DNA of 64,000 nt, taken from Bradyrhizobium sp. AZCC 1721 (GTDB lineage: Bacteria > Pseudomonadota > Alphaproteobacteria > Rhizobiales > Xanthobacteraceae). Below, piece after piece: positions 26,940 through 34,590 of this stretch. The notes under the pieces were generated by a model. The model did no database searches, was not told the DNA's origin, and saw nothing but the letters and a program-made list of their open reading frames with translations. The DNA lies in the NCBI RefSeq assembly GCF_036924715.1, contig NZ_JAZHSB010000001.1:5447001-5511000 (forward strand), written 5' to 3'. The translations under genes were made by a program, and so were the position numbers. Every line of letters starts with the position of its first letter. Position 1 is the stretch's first letter.

Positions 26940-27998
26940 TCAGGAGATGCCGAGCATCTTGCGGTTCATCTGGTCGTCGGCGCCGGAGCCTGCGAAATCG
27001 TCGAAGGCCTTCTCCGTGACCCGAATGATATGTCTTTTGATAAATTCGGCGCCCTCGCGCGCGCCTTGCTCAGGATGCTTCAGCGCGCATTCCCATTCCA
27101 TCACCGCCCAGCCGCCGTAATCGTACTGCGTGAGCTTCGAGAAGATCGCGCCGAAATCTACTTGGCCATCGCCCAGTGAGCGGAAGCGGCCAGCTCGATC
27201 GACCCAACTCTGGAACCCGCCATAGACACCCTGGCGGCCCGTCGGGTTGAACTCCGCGTCCTTGACGTGGAAGGCCTTGATGCGTTGGTGATAGATATCG
27301 ATGAAGTCGAGATAGTTGAGCTGCTGTAGCAGGAAGTGCGACGGGTCGTAGAGCAGGTTCGCGCGCGTGTGGCCATTCACCCGCTCGAGAAACATCTCAT
27401 AGGAGACGCCGTCGTGCAGGTCCTCGCCTGGATGGATCTCATAAGCGACATCAATGCAGTGCTCCTCCGCATAATCAAGGATCGGCCGCCAGCGCCTGGC
27501 GAGCTCGTCAAAGGCGGCCTCGACGAGGCCGGCCGGACGCTGCGGCCAGGGATAGACATAGGGCCAGGCCAATGCGCCGGAGAAGGTCGCGTGCGCCGTG
27601 AGCCCGAGGCGCCCTGAGGCGCGGATTGCGCGCTTGACCTGGGCAACGGCCCACTCGGTGCGCGCCTTGGGATTGCCGCGCACCTCCGGCACGGCGAAGC
27701 CGTCGAATACTGCGTCATAGGCCGGATGAACGGCGACGAGCTGGCCCTGCAGATGCGTCGAGAGTTCGGTGATGGAAAGGCCGTGACCGGCTGCGATCCC
27801 CTTCACCTCATCGGCATAGTCCTGGGACTCTGAGGCCTTGTTGAGGTCGAAGAGTCGTCCATCCCAGCTCGGGATCTGAATTCCCTCGTAGCCGAGCGAG
27901 GCGGCCCATCCGCAGATAGATTCGAAGGAGTTGAACGGCGCCGCGTCGGCAGTGAACTGAGCGAGGAATATCGCCGGTCCCTTGATCATCTTCATCAA
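26940..27998 (-). CDS. Sugar phosphate isomerase/epimerase (xylose isomerase-like TIM barrel)
   Basis: A 352-residue AP-endonuclease-2/IolE-type barrel. SLGYEGIQIPSWD, VAYEIHPGEDLHDG and NLLYDPSHFLLQQLNYLDF carry the acidic and histidine metal ligands typical of the family. It likely forms a pair with the following dehydrogenase. It might have been coupled to the sugar operon further upstream before dinB, but the dinB gene and its own promoter lie between. Start codons at 27998 and 27995 are equivalent candidates. Confidence 0.85.
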   Translation of the reverse strand: MMKMIKGPAIFLAQFTADAAPFNSFESICGWAASLGYEGIQIPSWDGRLFDLNKASESQDYADEVKGIAAGHGLSITELSTHLQGQLVAVHPAYDAVFDGFAVPEVRGNPKARTEWAVAQVKRAIRASGRLGLTAHATFSGALAWPYVYPWPQRPAGLVEAAFDELARRWRPILDYAEEHCIDVAYEIHPGEDLHDGVSYEMFLERVNGHTRANLLYDPSHFLLQQLNYLDFIDIYHQRIKAFHVKDAEFNPTGRQGVYGGFQSWVDRAGRFRSLGDGQVDFGAIFSKLTQYDYGGWAVMEWECALKHPEQGAREGAEFIKRHIIRVTEKAFDDFAGSGADDQMNRKMLGIS

Positions 27999-28079
27999 GC
28001 GCTTCCTTCTCCTCTGGACGCCGCAGCAGCGCGTGCCCGCTGAGCCCGATATCCCACCGTAGCCCGTGATCGGCGATGG

Positions 28080-29327
28080 TTACAGGTCCTTCTCGGCGAG
28101 CTTGCGAAACTCGTCGGGCACGGAACGAGAAATACCCAGCGCCGCCGAACCGTATCCGATAGCATCCCGTCCGAAGCGATCGCGGATCTTGTCAACGGCG
28201 CAGTCAGCCGCCCAACGTGCCATGCCCATTTTGGTGCCGGGGCGGCGCGCTTCATTTCGAAGTCCAAACGGGAGTTCCAGCTCCAGATCCCAGTGCGCCT
28301 CAAGATGCGAAACGGAGATCGCCACCAGAGAGATGGTCTTCTCGTCCGGATGATTTGCAAGGATTGCGCGCACCAGTTCCTCTGCAAGCTCCGCGAGGAT
28401 CATGGTCGCGGAAATTGGTGCATCGAGCGTTACCGAGCGCGTGACCGAGCTCAGGTCGGCGAAGCGAACGCGGACCGTCACAGTTCGACCAGGCAGGGAC
28501 TTCGCCCGGAGCCGCGTTGCAATGCGGTCCGCAAGGTGAAGCAGGGTAGATCGAATAATTCGCATTTCGGCCGGCCTCCTGCCAATAGCCGATTGCGCTC
28601 CTGCCGATCGGGCCCGGCGGTGAGGCTTGAGTTGCCGCGGATCGCGATTCCACGCCAGCGCTGCGAGTTTCTGCCCTGCCGCGGGACCGAGCAGGTGCTC
28701 GAGCGACGATCCCGGCGTGTTTGCCAGCTGCCCGATCGTCAGCACGCCGATCTTGGCAAGCCGCGCCTTCGTGACCGGACCCACGCCCCACATCAGGTCG
28801 ACGGTCAGTTCGTGAAGGAATTCCAGTTCAGCGTCGGGATCGACAATCACGAGCCCGTCGGGCTTGGCTACTTGCGAGGCAATTTTCGCCAGATGCTTGG
28901 TCCGCGCGACGCCCACTGAGATCGGAAGCCCCAGCTCGGTGCGCACGCGCCGACGGATTGCCGTAGCTATGTCGGCAGGCGTACCAAAGAGATGGGTGCA
29001 GCCTGCGACGTCGGCAAAGGCCTCGTCGATGGAAATCCGCTCAACGAGGGGTGTGAAATCGCCGATCACCTTGATGGCGGCATCACCCAGCCGTTGGTAG
29101 TCCTTGAAATGCCCGCCGACAAAAATGAGTTGCGGACACAGCTCGCGCGCCTGCCGTCCTGGCATGCCGCCGCGGATCCCGAACGCCTTGGCTTCGTAAG
29201 AAGCGGCAAGCACAACCCCGCCACCGACGGCTATTGGTTTACCGCGTAACGAAGGGTCGAGGAGCTGCTCAACCGAGGCATAAAAAGCATCCAGGTCTGC
29301 ATGAAGGATGGTGGATGTAGTTGCCAC
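28080..29327 (-). CDS. dinB: DNA polymerase IV (Y family)
   Basis: A 415-residue translesion polymerase. ILHADLDAFYASVEQ and RISIDEAFADV carry the three catalytic acidic residues; a helix-hairpin-helix (VGPVTKARLAKIGVLTIGQLA) and little-finger domain follow. It lacks an obvious clamp-binding pentapeptide at the extreme C-terminus (LAEKDL). The open frame extends to an ATG at 29411, but that ATG abuts the SOS box, so translation must begin downstream. The GTG at 29327 has AGGTGA 8 nt upstream; the GTG at 29339 is an alternative. Induction by DNA damage is expected. Confidence 0.9.
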   Translation of the reverse strand: MATTSTILHADLDAFYASVEQLLDPSLRGKPIAVGGGVVLAASYEAKAFGIRGGMPGRQARELCPQLIFVGGHFKDYQRLGDAAIKVIGDFTPLVERISIDEAFADVAGCTHLFGTPADIATAIRRRVRTELGLPISVGVARTKHLAKIASQVAKPDGLVIVDPDAELEFLHELTVDLMWGVGPVTKARLAKIGVLTIGQLANTPGSSLEHLLGPAAGQKLAALAWNRDPRQLKPHRRARSAGAQSAIGRRPAEMRIIRSTLLHLADRIATRLRAKSLPGRTVTVRVRFADLSSVTRSVTLDAPISATMILAELAEELVRAILANHPDEKTISLVAISVSHLEAHWDLELELPFGLRNEARRPGTKMGMARWAADCAVDKIRDRFGRDAIGYGSAALGISRSVPDEFRKLAEKDL

Positions 29328-29394
29328 CCGGCCGTTCACCTGTGACACTTGACCGAAATTTGGTGCCGTCTTTTGGATGGCACATTCGACGTAA

Positions 29395-29409
29395 GAACAA
29401 AATAGGAAC
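29395..29409 (-). promoter_or_regulatory. LexA (SOS) box of dinB
   Basis: On the minus strand the sequence is GTTC-CTATTTT-GTTC, an exact match to the alphaproteobacterial LexA site GTTC-N7-GTTC. It lies 68 nt upstream of the chosen dinB start, the right place to block transcription. Confidence 0.85.
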
Positions 29410-29527
29410 ATTCTTTTGGTTGGTCAACGGAAGTTAAGCAACGTCCGTCCATCAAAGTGGTGATCCGCTGGATGCAGCACCTTGATGGCCAGACTTTCTC
29501 CATTGCGCGAGCAGATGGAGGGCCATC

Positions 29528-29638
29528 ATGCCTAGCGGGGATGAAGTAGAGATCGCAGTCCGCGGTGAAGAATTTTTTGGCTTGGTTGATCCTGCTGCTG
29601 AGACACCCGGAGTTCGCGTGGCTTCTTTGGCAACATAA
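29528..29638 (+). CDS. Possible small ORF, 36 codons
   Basis: ATG with GGAGG 6 nt upstream opens a short acidic frame (MPSGDEVEIAVRG...) ending at TAA. The ribosome binding site is better than expected by chance. The peptide has no membrane segment or cysteine and is not recognised. It lies about 120 nt beyond the SOS box on the opposite strand from dinB. Confidence 0.25.
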   Translation: MPSGDEVEIAVRGEEFFGLVDPAAETPGVRVASLAT

Positions 29639-29670
29639 CGGACCTCCGTATAGATAAGATGCCAGGTCCG

Positions 29671-29704
29671 ATTGAAAAACTTGAACTCTCGCTCCAGTCC
29701 ATCA
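29671..29704 (+). repeat. Imperfect 34-nt repeat, copy 2
   Basis: Same-orientation match to 205-238 (29 of 34 identical). Gene-free on both occasions. Confidence 0.45.
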
Positions 29705-29759
29705 GCACCAATGTCCCCTGCGAACCCAAGACGTCAATCAGCGGTATGGTTCGTTTGGG

Positions 29760-29806
29760 CCCCTCATCCGGCGCTACGCGCCACCTTCTCCCACAAGGGC
29801 AGAAGG
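29760..29806. repeat. REP-like double palindrome
   Basis: Two adjoining stems: GGCGC-TAC-GCGCC (29770-29782) and CCTTCTCCC-ACAA-GGGCAGAAGG (29784-29806, one mismatch), preceded by CCCTCATCCG. The pattern is the widespread alphaproteobacterial intergenic palindrome in which a CCCCTCATCCGGC block is followed by a CCTTCTCCC stem. Here it overlaps the 3' end of the lactonase gene and supplies its last codons and stop. Confidence 0.75.
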
Positions 29807-30643
29807 AATAAGATATGCCCGCTGAGCGTTCGCCCCAAACGCCTTGTCGCGCACGTGCGGACCAAGCTTCATCAGGCACTCCTCGAGCGCGCCCTTGGTC
29901 GCGCCATAGCTTCCCGCGAGCAAACACACCGGCCAGTCGGAGCCGAAGATCAGGCGATCCTCGCCAAAGCATTTGGCGGCGTGCGCGACAAACTGAAGCA
30001 GACGTTCCGCATCCCAGTCGTCCCACCTTGCCTCGGTGGCGAGACCCGAGATCTTGCACCAGACATTGCCGCAAGCGGCGAGTGCGGCGAGAAGATCGGC
30101 CCATTCACGGCTGAATCCCTCCGCGATCGGCGGCTTGGCGGCGTGATCGAGGACAAAGCGCCCTTGCGGAAACGCCTGCGCAGTTGCGATCGCGGCCGGC
30201 ATTTCACGCGTGCGCACCAGGAGATCATAGGCGAGATCGCGCGCGAACACGGCGGTCAGACCGCGCTGCACGTCCTCGCGCAGCAGCCAATCGGGATCGG
30301 ACTCGTCGTGCACCTGGTGACGAATGCCGACCAGCCTGTCGCCTCCGAGCGAACCACGGAGCCGCTCGAGCGTCTCGTCGACCGCCCCGTCCGTCAGGTC
30401 GGCCCAGCCGACCACACCGACGACGAAGGGCGTCGCAGCGGCGACGCGCAAGAATTCCTCGGTCTCCTCGATCGAGGAGCGGCATTGCACCAAAATGCTT
30501 ACATCGACCCCGTTGGCGAGAAGCAGCGGCGCGAGATCGCTTGGGCCGAAGGCGCGGTGGATCCGCGCGAGTTCGGGCGCCTCCATCCAGGGATAATCGG
30601 CGCGCGCGGGATCCCAGAAATGCTGATGACCGTCGATCACCAT
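29774..30643 (-). CDS. Amidohydrolase, sugar-lactonase type (fuconolactonase/PDC hydrolase family)
   Basis: A 289-residue amidohydrolase_2 protein. IDGHQHFWD (residues 3-11) carries the first two histidines, VLDHAAKPP the third, and LIFGSDWPVC the catalytic aspartate. Members hydrolyse lactones such as L-fuconolactone or 2-pyrone-4,6-dicarboxylate. It follows an aldo/keto reductase gene by 3 nt, so the pair would oxidise a sugar to its lactone and open it. The last nine residues (SALVGEGGA) are encoded by the REP-like palindrome, so the natural C-terminus may have been replaced. Confidence 0.85.
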   Translation of the reverse strand: MVIDGHQHFWDPARADYPWMEAPELARIHRAFGPSDLAPLLLANGVDVSILVQCRSSIEETEEFLRVAAATPFVVGVVGWADLTDGAVDETLERLRGSLGGDRLVGIRHQVHDESDPDWLLREDVQRGLTAVFARDLAYDLLVRTREMPAAIATAQAFPQGRFVLDHAAKPPIAEGFSREWADLLAALAACGNVWCKISGLATEARWDDWDAERLLQFVAHAAKCFGEDRLIFGSDWPVCLLAGSYGATKGALEECLMKLGPHVRDKAFGANAQRAYLIPSALVGEGGA

Positions 30644-30646
30644 GGG

Positions 30647-31624
30647 TCAAGCTCCACCCGGCAGCGGTGCGGACGCATCGACTAACTTGCGCTCGCGCAG
30701 CTCCTGCCAGAAGGAGGACGGCACCAGCCGCTCGGACATCGCGATGTTGTCCGAAACCTCCGCAGCGCTACGCGCACCTTGTAGCGCGACCGTTACCGCC
30801 GGATGGGCCATACAGAACTGCACTGCGGCGGCCTTGAGCTCGGTGCCATGCTTGCGGCACAGCGCCTCCAGCGCCAGCGCGCGGGCGACGAGCGCCGCAT
30901 CGGCGTCTTCGTAATTGAACTTCGCGCCGGCGCGCGGGTTGGCGAGGATGCCGCTGTTGTAGATGCCCCCGAGAATGACGCCGATGCTCTTCGCACGGCA
31001 GATCGGAAACAACGTCATCAGCGCGCCCTGGTCGAGCAGCGTGTAGCGGCCCGCCAGCAGGAAGCAATCGACCGGCGCCGCTTCGGCGAAGCGGGCGAGC
31101 ATCTCGGATTGATTCATACCGGCGCCGATCGCCTTGACCGTACCATCGTCGCGCAAGCGCCGGAGCGCGCGGAAGGCACCGGCAACTGCATCCTCATAGT
31201 GGTCATCTGGATCATGGACGAGCAGTACATCGACGCGGTCGAGCCCGAGACGGGCGAGGCTTTCCTCAACCGATCGCATCACGCCGTCGTAGCTGAAGTC
31301 GAATTGCGGCCGCTCGGCGGACGTGCCCTTGTAGTGATCGTCTTCCGCAGCAGCACTGGCTGGGCGCAACAAGCGGCCCACCTTGGTGGAGATTGCAAAG
31401 GAGTCCCGCTCCTGCCGGCGCAGAAAACCACCCAAGCGACGTTCGGCCAATCCAAAGCCGTAAAGCGGCGCGGTATCGAAGAAGCGGACGCCGAGCAACC
31501 AGGCGCGTTCGATCGTCGCCTCTGCATCCGCATCGCTAACCGGCGCAAACAATCCACCGAGAGGAGCGGTTCCGAGACCAATCGCCGTGACGTCGATCCT
31601 ATCCGCAAGCCGTGTACGCTTCAT
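30647..31624 (-). CDS. Aldo/keto reductase (aldose 1-dehydrogenase-like)
   Basis: A 325-residue NAD(P)-dependent barrel with catalytic residues D50 and Y55 (FFDTAPLYG), K81 (STKVG) and H137 (LLVHDPD). The N-terminus and the EDDHYKGT insertion resemble D-threo-aldose/L-fucose 1-dehydrogenases, which produce lactones. Together with the lactonase it suggests oxidative catabolism of a pentose or 6-deoxyhexose. It follows the sugar-binding-protein gene in the same direction after an 87-nt gap containing a strong palindrome. Confidence 0.85.
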   Translation of the reverse strand: MKRTRLADRIDVTAIGLGTAPLGGLFAPVSDADAEATIERAWLLGVRFFDTAPLYGFGLAERRLGGFLRRQERDSFAISTKVGRLLRPASAAAEDDHYKGTSAERPQFDFSYDGVMRSVEESLARLGLDRVDVLLVHDPDDHYEDAVAGAFRALRRLRDDGTVKAIGAGMNQSEMLARFAEAAPVDCFLLAGRYTLLDQGALMTLFPICRAKSIGVILGGIYNSGILANPRAGAKFNYEDADAALVARALALEALCRKHGTELKAAAVQFCMAHPAVTVALQGARSAAEVSDNIAMSERLVPSSFWQELRERKLVDASAPLPGGA

Positions 31625-31647
31625 TCCAAGCTCCAGGGTCGAACCAG

Positions 31648-31679
31648 CACTCCCTCTCCCGCAACCGGGAGAGGGAGTG
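31648..31679. repeat. Perfect 14-bp intercistronic palindrome
   Basis: CACTCCCTCTCCCG and its exact complement are separated by a CAAC tetraloop. It lies between the highly expressed binding-protein gene and the aldo/keto reductase gene. There is no T-run. It resembles REP-type CCCTCTCCC stems common in this group and should act as an mRNA-stabilising or attenuating hairpin. Confidence 0.8.
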
Positions 31680-31711
31680 TAGCGCAGGAACGTTGGGGCT
31701 GAGAACGTTTC

Positions 31712-32644
31712 CTACTTCAACAGTTGAGCGACATTGTCCTTGGTCACGAGGTCGAGGCCGGTATAAATGACCTCGGGAACCTTCTGGCCCTTCTTGATTG
31801 CCAGCAGAGTGTCCATCGCCTTCTCGCCCATCTCGAACGGGCGCTGTCCCGTAAGCGCGTTGGAGTAGCCGTCACGCAAGAGTTCAAGCTGCATCTTGAG
31901 CGTATCGGCGACGACGAGCGTCAGCTTGCCGGCATCGATGTCCTTCTTGTTCTTGTTGACGAAGGCCTTGTAGCCTTCCGGCGCAAACATCGGCCAGCCG
32001 CCAACCGGCACGATCGCGCCGAGATCCGGCGTGGCAGTGCGCAGATCCGCCATCTGCTGGACCGCGAGCGCAGGATCGTCATTGCAGAAGGTCGGCGAGC
32101 CTGCGACCTCGACCCACTTCGAGCCCTTGAGCGCCTCGCGCACGCCATCGACGCGCTCGGCGAGGTTCTTGGCGCCCGGACCACCGGAGACGACGGCATA
32201 CTTGCCGCCCTCGGGCTTGAGCTGCAGCAATTGCTTGCCGAGCGCGAGGCCGAAGTCCTTGTTGTTGGTGCCGATATAGGCAATGCGCTTGGAGCCTGGC
32301 GCATCCGCATCGAAGGTGATGACAGGAATACCGGCCGCGGTCGCAGCCTCGATCGACTTGGTCATCGCTGCGACATCCGCGACCGAGATCGCAAGACCAT
32401 CCACCTTTTGCGTAATGAAATCCTGGATGATCTGCGCCTGCGTCGCCGGCTCATGCTCGACCGGCCCCTTGTAAATGCATTCGACGTTACCGAGCTCTTT
32501 GGCGCGCTTCAGGCAACCGTCGCGCGCGACGTCGAAGAACGGATTGTTCATCGCCTTGGGCACGATCACGAACTTGTAGGTCTGGGCGAATGCCGGGGTC
32601 GCCATCATCGCGATGGCCATTCCGGCGAGAAGTATTTTCCTCAT
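31712..32644 (-). CDS. Sugar ABC transporter substrate-binding protein
   Basis: A 310-residue periplasmic protein of the ribose/xylose type (Peripla_BP_4). It has a signal peptide (about 21 residues ending PAFA-QT), then YKFVIVPKAMNNPFFDVARDG, the family's first strand and ligand loop, and ADAPGSKRIAYIGTNN. The start MRKILLAG is chosen; an in-frame ATG four codons earlier is less signal-like. It is the third component of the sugar importer and would deliver the sugar used by XylA/XylB or by the reductase/lactonase pair. Confidence 0.9.
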   Translation of the reverse strand: MRKILLAGMAIAMMATPAFAQTYKFVIVPKAMNNPFFDVARDGCLKRAKELGNVECIYKGPVEHEPATQAQIIQDFITQKVDGLAISVADVAAMTKSIEAATAAGIPVITFDADAPGSKRIAYIGTNNKDFGLALGKQLLQLKPEGGKYAVVSGGPGAKNLAERVDGVREALKGSKWVEVAGSPTFCNDDPALAVQQMADLRTATPDLGAIVPVGGWPMFAPEGYKAFVNKNKKDIDAGKLTLVVADTLKMQLELLRDGYSNALTGQRPFEMGEKAMDTLLAIKKGQKVPEVIYTGLDLVTKDNVAQLLK

Positions 32645-32731
32645 TGGTCCCTCCACATTTGTGTCTATCCTTTTGAATTGAATCTCCAGAAGGCGGATAG
32701 ACGAAGTGTTCGTTGCTCCCCCGGAGTAACC

Positions 32732-33817
32732 TCAAGTGATGCGTGAGCGGATGCGGTCGACCAGCACGGCCAGAATGATGATCACGCCCACGAGCGTCTG
32801 CTGCCAGTAGGAGCTGACCTGCGCGAGCACGAGGCCATTGCGGATCACCTCAAGCAGCACGCAGCCGACGATGGCCCCGAGCGGGCCGCCGACGCCACCT
32901 GCGAGATTGGCACCGCCGATAACCGCCGCTGCGATCACGTTGAGTTCGTAGGATGTCGCCATGTTCGCGGGCGCAGACCCCAGCCAGCCCGAGACGATGA
33001 TGCCCTGCAGCCCTGCGGCCAGCGCACAAATCACGTAGACTTCGATCTTGACCCGTACGACCGGGATGCCAGTCAATTCCGCCGCCTTCTCGTTGCCGCC
33101 GAGCGCGAAGACATGACGGCCGAAGCTCGTGTGGTGCAGCACGATCGCCATTACCGCCGCGAGGATCACGAGATAGATGAATGGCGCCGGTACGCCGAAC
33201 AGATCGCCCGATGTCAGCGCGTAGAAATAGTCGGCATCCGGTCCGCCCGGAAAGCTGCCGCGCCCGTTGGAGACGACATAGCCGAGACCGCGGACGATCG
33301 AGAGCATGCCGAGCGTAGTGACAAAGGGCGACAGCCCGAGCACGGCGATGCAGAAGCCGTTGACGAGGCCGACGATCAGCGCGGTGACAAGTCCCGCCAG
33401 GATCGAGACAAGCAGGATCAGCCCCGGTACATTGGCGACCACGGTCTTGCCGTCCGCAGCCAGATGCACGAACAGGGACGCGCCGGGCATGCCCGGCGTC
33501 GACAGGCCCGACATCACCATGGACGTGATCATGGCGGAGAAGCACATCATCGATCCCACCGAGAGATCGATGCCGCCGGTGATGATCACGAAGGTGATGC
33601 CGAGGGTGGCAATGGCGATGAAGGAAAAGTTCTTCGCCACGTTCTGCATGTTGCCTTCGGTAAAGAAATATGGACTGGCAAAATGCATCACGACGAGCAG
33701 CACCAGCAGCGCGAGCAGAACGTAACCGGTTTGCGAAGCGAAGATGCCACGCTGCCACCATCTGATACGACCGACATTGGCAAACGAGATCGGGGATTCC
33801 AGGGGCATGGCCATCAC
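32732..33817 (-). CDS. Sugar ABC transporter permease, RbsC-like
   Basis: A 361-residue inner-membrane permease with about ten hydrophobic segments and the block ITGGIDLSVGSMMCFSAMI typical of ribose/xylose/galactose permeases. The ATG at 33817 overlaps the ATPase stop by 4 nt. It forms the homodimeric pore. Confidence 0.92.
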   Translation of the reverse strand: MMAMPLESPISFANVGRIRWWQRGIFASQTGYVLLALLVLLVVMHFASPYFFTEGNMQNVAKNFSFIAIATLGITFVIITGGIDLSVGSMMCFSAMITSMVMSGLSTPGMPGASLFVHLAADGKTVVANVPGLILLVSILAGLVTALIVGLVNGFCIAVLGLSPFVTTLGMLSIVRGLGYVVSNGRGSFPGGPDADYFYALTSGDLFGVPAPFIYLVILAAVMAIVLHHTSFGRHVFALGGNEKAAELTGIPVVRVKIEVYVICALAAGLQGIIVSGWLGSAPANMATSYELNVIAAAVIGGANLAGGVGGPLGAIVGCVLLEVIRNGLVLAQVSSYWQQTLVGVIIILAVLVDRIRSRIT

Positions 33818-34578
33818 GCTGCCTCCTTTGCGCCCGTGATCAGGGCGGTGACTTCCTCAGGACTGGTGTCGCCGATCGGCTTGTCCGCCCGCTTCTCGCC
33901 GCGGCGCATGACGACGACGCGGTCGCAGACCGCGAAGACATCGGGCATGCGGTGGGAAATCAGCATGACGGCGACGCCCTGCTCTTTCAGCCGATGGATC
34001 AGGCCCAGGACCTGCTCGACTTGGCGGACCGAGATCGCCGCGGTCGGCTCGTCCATCATCACGAGCTTGGCGTTCGACAGGCGGGTTCGTGCGATCGCAA
34101 CTGCCTGGCGCTGGCCGCCCGACATCTGCTTGACGAGATCATGCGGTCTTGTCTCGGAGCGCAGCTCGCCGAACAGCTCCAGCGCGCGCGCCGCCATCGC
34201 ATTGTGATCGAGGAAAGCGAACGGGCCGAATTTGCGCTTGAGCTCGCGCCCGAGGAAGACGTTGGCCGCCGCCGTGAGATTGTCGGCAAGCGCCAGGTCC
34301 TGATAGACGACCTCGATCCCGACCGCGCGGGCATCGATGGGACGGTAGAAATGCACCGCGTTGCCGCCGAAGCGGACCTCGCCATGGGTGGGGCGGAAGT
34401 TTCCGGCGATGATTTTGACGAGCGTCGACTTGCCCGCGCCGTTGTCGCCCATCAGGCCGACCACCTCGCCGGGGAAGACCTGCATGTCGACGTCGTGCAG
34501 CGCGCGGATCGCGCCGAACTCCTTGCCGATCCCTGTCAATTCCAGAACCGGTTGCCCGGCCGCACCTGCGGTTTCCAT
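33814..34578 (-). CDS. Sugar ABC transporter ATP-binding protein (single domain)
   Basis: A 254-residue ATPase with Walker A GDNGAGKST, signature MSGGQRQAVAIAR and Walker B VMMDEPTAAISV. It closely resembles the first half of RbsA/XylG. Those proteins usually contain two fused domains (~500 residues); here only one is encoded, as in the FrcA/fructose-type importers of rhizobia, so it probably works as a homodimer. It follows xylA by 12 nt. Confidence 0.9.
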   Translation of the reverse strand: METAGAAGQPVLELTGIGKEFGAIRALHDVDMQVFPGEVVGLMGDNGAGKSTLVKIIAGNFRPTHGEVRFGGNAVHFYRPIDARAVGIEVVYQDLALADNLTAAANVFLGRELKRKFGPFAFLDHNAMAARALELFGELRSETRPHDLVKQMSGGQRQAVAIARTRLSNAKLVMMDEPTAAISVRQVEQVLGLIHRLKEQGVAVMLISHRMPDVFAVCDRVVVMRRGEKRADKPIGDTSPEEVTALITGAKEAA

Positions 34579-34590
34579 GCTCGGCCTCGC

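Larger units (their letters stand above)
29410..29773. other. Intergenic region upstream of dinB
   Basis: This gap between dinB and the lactonase-type gene holds a possible 36-codon ORF (29528-29638), the second copy of a 34-nt repeat (29671-29704) and the edge of a REP-like palindrome (29760-29806). No recognisable larger gene. Confidence 0.6.
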
